From DATAEU01 sp046735355 (lineage in GTDB: Bacteria > Actinomycetota > UBA4738 > HRBIN12): a DNA stretch of 17,237 bases. Positions 13,502-17,237 of the stretch are shown in pieces. Every line of letters begins with the position of its first letter. Within the stretch, counting starts at the first letter, position 1. The notes beneath the pieces are model-generated. The model did not search any database. It was not told the DNA's origin and saw nothing but the letters and a program-made list of their open reading frames with translations. The position numbers and the translations under genes are program-made. The DNA lies in assembly GCA_046735355.1 (NCBI GenBank), contig JBKPTC010000049.1:1-17237 (forward strand), read 5' to 3'.

Positions 13502-14524
13502 GTGCTCAAATCGCCTCCGGGACCTGCCGATGACTTCGGGGTGGAGGCGGAGCTGACCGTGGCGGGGATCGAGGGCGACGGGTTCGACGCCGTCGCCGGC
13601 GAGCGCGTGCTCGTCGTCGACGACGACCCGTTCATCGCGCGATTGCTCGAGATCGAGCTCCGGGCCGCCGGGTACGACGTCCGGCTCGCGTCCGACGGCC
13701 AGCGGGCGCTCGAGGCGATCGGCGAGTGGCTTCCGGACCTCGTCCTGGCCGACGTGATGATGCCGAACATGGACGGCTTCGAGCTCACGCGCCGCCTCCG
13801 GCAGGACAGCCGGACAGCTACCGTCAGCGTGATCATGCTCACGGCGCGCGGGCTGTCGGCCGACAAGCTCGAGGGGTTCTCCGTCGGCGCCGACGACTAC
13901 ATCGTCAAGCCGTTCGACACGCCCGAGGTGCTCGCCCGGATCCACGGCGTGCTCCGGCGCGCGAAGGAGATGCGTGCGCAGTCGCCCCTCACCGGGCTTC
14001 CGGGCAACGTCCGCATCGAGAGCGAGATCGAGTCGCGCGTCAAGGCGGGGGACACGTTCGCGATCCTGTACGTCGACCTCGACCACTTCAAGTCGTTCAA
14101 CGACCACTACGGATTCATGCGCGGCGACCAGGTGATCCAATGGACCGCCCGACTCCTCCAGGACATCGCGCTCGAGGTGGGTGGTCCGTCGACGTTCGTC
14201 GGGCACGTCGGCGGCGACGACTTCGTCGTGGTGTGTCAGGCGGAGCTCGCGGAGACGATCGCGCAGACCGTCATCGCGCGGTTCGACGCGGGCGCCGTGG
14301 GCCAATACGACGACGCGGATCGAGCCGTCGGCTACATCGAGGTGACCAACCGGCGGGGCGAGATCCAGAAGTTCCCGTTTCTGTCGATCTCGATCGGCAT
14401 CGCGTCGACCGCGCGCCGTTCGTTCTCCCACTACGCCGAGGCGGTCGCCGTCGCGACCGAGATGAAGTCGTTCACGAAGGGCACGGCCGGCTCCTCGTGG
14501 GCGATGGACCGCCGCACGACCTGA
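13502..14524 (+). CDS. Response regulator with GGDEF-type (GGDDF) output, copy 2
   Basis: 340 residues from GTG 13502. GTG 13559 (VAGIEG...) has a better ribosome site (GGAGGCGGAG) and may be the real start, which would remove 19 residues that match nothing in copy 1. Receiver about 35-151: D40/D41/D42, D84 in LADVMMPNMDGFEL, T114 and K136. GGDEF-like domain about 160-335: SPLTGLPGNVRIESEI, YVDLDHFKSFNDHYGF, GGDDF at 237-241, then the GYIEVTNRRGEIQKFPFLSISIGIA insert and strand. Colinear with copy 1 over its whole length, with many identical stretches, so a tandem duplication followed by divergence. No RxxD site. Probably co-transcribed with copy 1. Confidence 0.92.
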   Translation: MLKSPPGPADDFGVEAELTVAGIEGDGFDAVAGERVLVVDDDPFIARLLEIELRAAGYDVRLASDGQRALEAIGEWLPDLVLADVMMPNMDGFELTRRLRQDSRTATVSVIMLTARGLSADKLEGFSVGADDYIVKPFDTPEVLARIHGVLRRAKEMRAQSPLTGLPGNVRIESEIESRVKAGDTFAILYVDLDHFKSFNDHYGFMRGDQVIQWTARLLQDIALEVGGPSTFVGHVGGDDFVVVCQAELAETIAQTVIARFDAGAVGQYDDADRAVGYIEVTNRRGEIQKFPFLSISIGIASTARRSFSHYAEAVAVATEMKSFTKGTAGSSWAMDRRTT

Positions 14525-14525
14525 C

Positions 14526-14549
14526 CGCGCCGCCGAGGGCTTCGGCGCG
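14526..14549. terminator. Hairpin between the convergent signalling genes
   Basis: CGCGCCG (14526-14532) pairs with CGGCGCG (14543-14549) around a 10-nt loop. It begins 2 nt after the REC-GGDEF copy 2 stop and ends 5 nt before the stop of the minus-strand kinase, so it could end transcription from both sides. No T-tract. Confidence 0.5.
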
Positions 14550-14554
14550 CCGGG

Positions 14555-15712
14555 TCAGTCGTCGTGCTCGGCGAAGCCGGGGAACGCGAGGAGGAAGATG
14601 CTGCCGCCGCCCGGACGCGGCTCGACGGCGATGCGACCGGCGTGCGCGCGCATGATCCGCTGCGCCAGGTACAGCCCGATCCCGAGCCCCTCATGCCGGC
14701 GCGTCGTGCTCGAGTCGGTCTGCGTGAACGCATCGAAGATCGTGTCGGCCTTGTCCTGAGGAACGCCCGGGCCACGGTCGGCCACGCGGACTTCGACGTC
14801 GACGCCGCTGCGGTGCACCGTGACCTCGACGGGGTGCTCCTCCGACAGCGCGAGCGCGTTCTCCAGCAGCACGACGAGCGCGCGGACGGCGAGCTCGATG
14901 TCGGCCCAGAGGCGCACGTCCGGGTCGGCGTCGGACGGCAGCGTCACGCGGTCGCGGACGTGCGGGAACTCCGCGACCGCGCGCTCGATCAGTTCACGGG
15001 CGGCGACGGGGCGCGTCGCGACCTCGACGCCTTCGCGGTCCAGCCGCGCGGCGGCCGCGAGGTTTCCGATCAGCCGGCGGATGCGCGCGTTCGCCGTCGA
15101 GACGCCGAGGACGAGCTCGCGGACCTCCTCGGGCGCGAGCTGCGTGGCGTGCTCCGACATCGTCATGGCGAAGCCCTGGATCGTGGTGATCGGCGTGAAC
15201 AGCTCGTGCGAGAGGATCTGGATCATCTCGCTCTTCGTCCTGTTGAGCTCCTGCAGCTCATTCGTGAGGACCTCGGAGCGCTCCAGCAGCGAGGCCAGCT
15301 CGTGGATCACGTCGGCGGTGATCTCGACGGAGAGGCTTCCCTGTCCGCGCATCGAGCGCCGGATCGTGTACAGGATCTCCTCGGCCGAGGTGCCCTTCAC
15401 GACGTAGCCGACCACGCCGGCGCGAAGCATCTCGAGCACGGTCCGCCGGTCCTCGTACGCGGACAGCGCGACGACCTGCGTCTGCGGCGAGTCGCGGCGG
15501 ATCTCGCGCGTCGCCCGCGGCCCCCCGCCCGCCGGCATCTTCACGTCGACGAGCGCGACGTCGGGCTTCTCGGCCCGCGCGAGCTGGATGGCCTCCTCGG
15601 CGTCGGCGGCCGTGCCGATCACGTCCATCGACGGGTCGGAGGAGACGAGGTCCGCCATGGCGTCGCGGACGGCGGGCTCGTCCTCGGCGATCAGCACGCG
15701 GATCCTGTCCAT
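14555..15712 (-). CDS. Receiver-histidine kinase hybrid (REC-HisKA-HATPase)
   Basis: 385 residues from ATG 15712, whose A is shared with the TGA of the REC-EAL gene (TGATG coupling). Receiver 1-120: E10/D11, phospho-acceptor D56 in VDVKMPAGGG, S84 and K106. A helical linker (135-160) leads to HisKA with the phospho-histidine H169 in ILSHELFTP. HATPase: N285 in VLLENAL, G1 box DRGPGVP (312-318), F box IFDAFTQ (325-331) and G2 box GLGIGL (342-347). There is no membrane segment, so it is cytosolic. Receiver-first order makes its kinase activity likely to be set by an upstream phosphodonor. The receiver closely resembles that of the neighbouring REC-EAL protein. A frame that runs back to 16345 is a shadow. 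Confidence 0.93.
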   Translation of the reverse strand: MDRIRVLIAEDEPAVRDAMADLVSSDPSMDVIGTAADAEEAIQLARAEKPDVALVDVKMPAGGGPRATREIRRDSPQTQVVALSAYEDRRTVLEMLRAGVVGYVVKGTSAEEILYTIRRSMRGQGSLSVEITADVIHELASLLERSEVLTNELQELNRTKSEMIQILSHELFTPITTIQGFAMTMSEHATQLAPEEVRELVLGVSTANARIRRLIGNLAAAARLDREGVEVATRPVAARELIERAVAEFPHVRDRVTLPSDADPDVRLWADIELAVRALVVLLENALALSEEHPVEVTVHRSGVDVEVRVADRGPGVPQDKADTIFDAFTQTDSSTTRRHEGLGIGLYLAQRIMRAHAGRIAVEPRPGGGSIFLLAFPGFAEHDD

Positions 15713-16959
15713 CACGTTGTCCCATCGGCCGAGCGGATGACCGCTTGAGCAACCCGTCCGTGGCCGTCCGCGTCGCCAGCCGGACGCGACGTCCAGCGGT
15801 CGATCGGTGCCGGTCGCGCGAGGAAGAACCCCTGGCCGAGCCCGGCGCCGAGCGCCAGCAACGTCTCGAGCTCGGCCTCCGTCTCGATGCCTTCGGCCAC
15901 GATGTCCATCCGCATCTCCTGCGCGAACGAGATCAGCGCCTTGGCGAGCGCTCGCTTGCCGCGGTCGCCGTCGATGCCCCGCGTCAGGCTGATGTCGAGC
16001 TTGATGACGTCCGGATCGAGCCGCAGCGTGTGACGGAGGCTGGCGAACCCGGCGCCCGCGTCGTCGATCGCGATCCGCGCGCCACGGCCGCGGAGCCGCT
16101 CGAGCGCCGAGGCGAGCGCCTCGTAGTCGTCGACCGGCTCGTGCTCGGTGATCTCGACGACGATCCGGCGAAGCGGCGCGTCGTCGAAGGCCTCGATCAG
16201 CCGTTCGGAGATCGCCGCGCGGTGCGACAGGTTCAGCGAGACGTAGGCGTCCCCGGGCAGCAGGTCGAGGCCCTCGAGCGCCATCCGCGTCGCGGCGACC
16301 TGCAGGTCGAGATCGAGCCCGACGTCGGCGGCCTCGCGGAACCACACGTCGGGCGTTCGGACCGGCTCCTGTGGGAACCGTGCGAGCGCTTCGAATCCGA
16401 CGACCTCTCGACTCGAGAGCCGCAGGATCGGTTGGTACACGAGCGAGAAGGCGCGGCGATCGACGAGGTTCCGGATCCGCTCGCGGCGCTCCTCGAGCTC
16501 GAGCGTCGACCGCTCGGCGCGCCGCAGCTGCGTCGCGAGCTCGTCGACCACGCCGGCCATTACCTCCGTCGACACGCTCGTCTGGCCGCGCGCCGCGCGT
16601 CCGATCGCCCCCACGATGTCCTCGGCGGGCGTTCCCTTGACCAGGTAGCCGACGGCGCCCGCTCCGAGCATCGCGAGCACCGTGTCTCGGTCCTCGTACG
16701 CCGACAGCGCGAGGACCCGCGTGCGAGGCGAGCGCCGAAGGATCTCGCGCGCCGCGCGCGGGCCTCCACCGTTCGGCATCTTGACGTCGACGAGCGCGAC
16801 ATCTGGCGCCGTCGACGCGGCGAGCGAGGCGGCCTCGTCCGGATCGCCGGCGCTCGCGACGATGTCGAGGTCGTCTTCGTATCCGATCAACTCGGCGAGC
16901 GCGCCCCGGACGTCCGGCTCGTCGTCGGCGATCAACACCCGGATGCGCTGTACGACCAT
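15712..16959 (-). CDS. Receiver-EAL response regulator (c-di-GMP phosphodiesterase)
   Basis: 415 residues from ATG 16959, with TGAGG upstream. Receiver 1-125: D12/D13, D58 in VDVKMPNGGG, S86 and K108, of the NarL-like type. A short coiled linker (138-168, RRAERSTLELEERRERIRNLV) leads to a full EAL domain at about 169-390. Catalytic set visible: E190 in the EAL motif of GFEALARF, N243 in LNLS, E269 in VVEITE, D299/D300 in DDAGAGFASL, K320 in IKLD, E356 in AEGIE and Q376 in GQGFFLARP. All residues needed to hydrolyse c-di-GMP to pGpG appear present, so an active phosphodiesterase gated by phosphorylation is expected. Transcribed ahead of, and coupled to, the REC-kinase. Its upstream side holds the 58-bp repeat array. 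Confidence 0.94.
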   Translation of the reverse strand: MVVQRIRVLIADDEPDVRGALAELIGYEDDLDIVASAGDPDEAASLAASTAPDVALVDVKMPNGGGPRAAREILRRSPRTRVLALSAYEDRDTVLAMLGAGAVGYLVKGTPAEDIVGAIGRAARGQTSVSTEVMAGVVDELATQLRRAERSTLELEERRERIRNLVDRRAFSLVYQPILRLSSREVVGFEALARFPQEPVRTPDVWFREAADVGLDLDLQVAATRMALEGLDLLPGDAYVSLNLSHRAAISERLIEAFDDAPLRRIVVEITEHEPVDDYEALASALERLRGRGARIAIDDAGAGFASLRHTLRLDPDVIKLDISLTRGIDGDRGKRALAKALISFAQEMRMDIVAEGIETEAELETLLALGAGLGQGFFLARPAPIDRWTSRPAGDADGHGRVAQAVIRSADGTT

Positions 16960-17042
16960 CGTGCCTCAGGTATCGGCGTGGACCGCCCCGCGCGCGAATG
17001 GCCCGAAGTGATGGGGTGGAGTGGCGCCAGTGGGGGTCGGAC

Positions 17043-17048
17043 TATGAT
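17043..17048 (+). promoter_or_regulatory. -10 box TATGAT pointing into the repeat array
   Basis: TATGAT is close to consensus and stands out in GC-rich sequence. A start site about 7 nt downstream would fall at 17055, the first bases of the 58-bp array, so the array may be transcribed from its very beginning toward a gene beyond the window. No good -35 box. Confidence 0.4.
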
Positions 17049-17051
17049 CGA

Positions 17052-17237
17052 GGGGTTCGGGGGCTCAAGAAGCGAGCGCGAAGCGCGAGCGGTAGCCCCC
17101 GAGAGGAAAGGGGTTCGGGGGCTCAAGAAGCGAGCGCGAAGCGCGAGCGGTAGCCCCCGAGAGGAAAGGGGTTCGGGGGCTCAAGAAGCGAGCGCGAAGC
17201 GCGAGCGGTAGCCCCCGAGAGGAAAGGGGTTCGGGGG
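17052..17237. repeat. 58-bp direct tandem repeat array with internal hairpins (cut by window edge)
   Basis: The unit starts GGGGTTCGGGGGCTCAAG and recurs at 17052, 17110, 17168 and 17226: three full, apparently identical copies and the first 12 nt of a fourth, at a strict 58-bp period. Each unit has a perfect 9-bp inverted repeat, TCGGGGGCT and AGCCCCCGA (17057-17065 and 17094-17102 in copy 1). The 28-nt loop holds a perfect 20-nt mirror sequence (17072-17091). A purine run GAGAGGAAAGGGG joins the units. As 58 is not a multiple of 3, frames shift between copies, so it is not a coding repeat. With the 92 bp before it, it fills the non-coding region upstream of the REC-EAL gene. Confidence 0.92.

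Noticed and set aside
15713..16345. Extended start of the REC-kinase reaching into the EAL gene
   Set aside because: Residues before MDRIRVLIAEDE are a shadow of the EAL domain, and the coupled TGATG start is clear.
15745..17211. Long plus-strand ORF of 488 codons over the REC-EAL gene
   Set aside because: It is the antisense shadow of the EAL protein gene, rich in R, D, V and L, and it runs across the repeats. The opposite strand shows clear catalytic motifs.
17052..17237. CRISPR array
   Set aside because: Copies abut with no variable spacers; the whole 58-bp unit repeats.
17052..17237. Integron attC sites (59-base elements)
   Set aside because: Length is similar, but the RYYYAAC and GTTRRRY core pair is missing and there are no gene cassettes between copies.
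1..17237. Insertion sequences, prophage or plasmid genes, tRNA or rRNA
   Set aside because: No transposase, integrase, replication or tail-protein motifs and no tRNA-like cloverleaf were seen; genes look like core and regulatory chromosome content.

Overview
The window is a GC-rich (roughly 70 % by eye), densely coded bacterial chromosome segment. Coenzyme-F420-linked proteins, a 7Fe FdxA-type ferredoxin, a mycobacterial-style Cbs/MetB pair, many GTG starts and several start codons placed 6-9 nt behind a TANNNT box (leaderless transcription) point to Actinomycetota, probably a deep uncultured lineage. A GC-rich Chloroflexota cannot be excluded. There are no rRNA or tRNA genes, no CRISPR array and no transposase. 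The right end runs into a 58-bp tandem repeat array that is cut by the window edge.

Layout. (1) 1-1939, minus strand: a secreted protein of unknown function, an OmpR-type response regulator and the N-terminus of its sensor kinase, probably co-transcribed. (2) 2081-2601, plus: two small membrane proteins overlapping by 4 nt. (3) 2577-4228: an alpha/beta hydrolase and an F420-type luciferase-like oxidoreductase that diverge from an 8-bp gap. (4) 4357-5929: ferredoxin FdxA, converging on an FrhB-type F420/iron-sulfur oxidoreductase across a strong hairpin. (5) 5981-6433: a stub resembling the start of a cupredoxin, then an A-type Fe-S carrier (minus). (6) 6551-7778, plus: NUDIX CoA pyrophosphatase, CoA-binding protein and DUF4177-like protein. 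(7) 12354-7784, minus: cystathionine beta-synthase, a DUF429 protein with an odd Cys-rich tail, a cystathionine gamma-synthase/lyase, then a membrane-anchored PQQ-type sugar dehydrogenase with its own promoter-like box. (8) 12483-16959: four receiver-domain signalling proteins, two tandem REC-GGDEF(GGDDF) paralogues on plus facing REC-EAL and REC-histidine kinase on minus. (9) 17052-17237: the 58-bp repeat array, with a TATGAT box just before it.

How the genes fit together. The FdxA, FrhB-like and LLM proteins suggest traffic of electrons between ferredoxin and F420. The Cbs/MetB pair makes and splits cystathionine (transsulfuration). Block 8 reads as a phosphorelay-controlled cyclic-di-GMP-type module: the EAL protein keeps the catalytic residues I looked for, while both GGDEF domains are of a GGDDF type without a recognisable RxxD inhibitory site. 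The least explained items are the 58-bp array, the Cys-rich tail on the DUF429 protein, and the signalling block. All functional calls rest on motif reading; no database search was possible.
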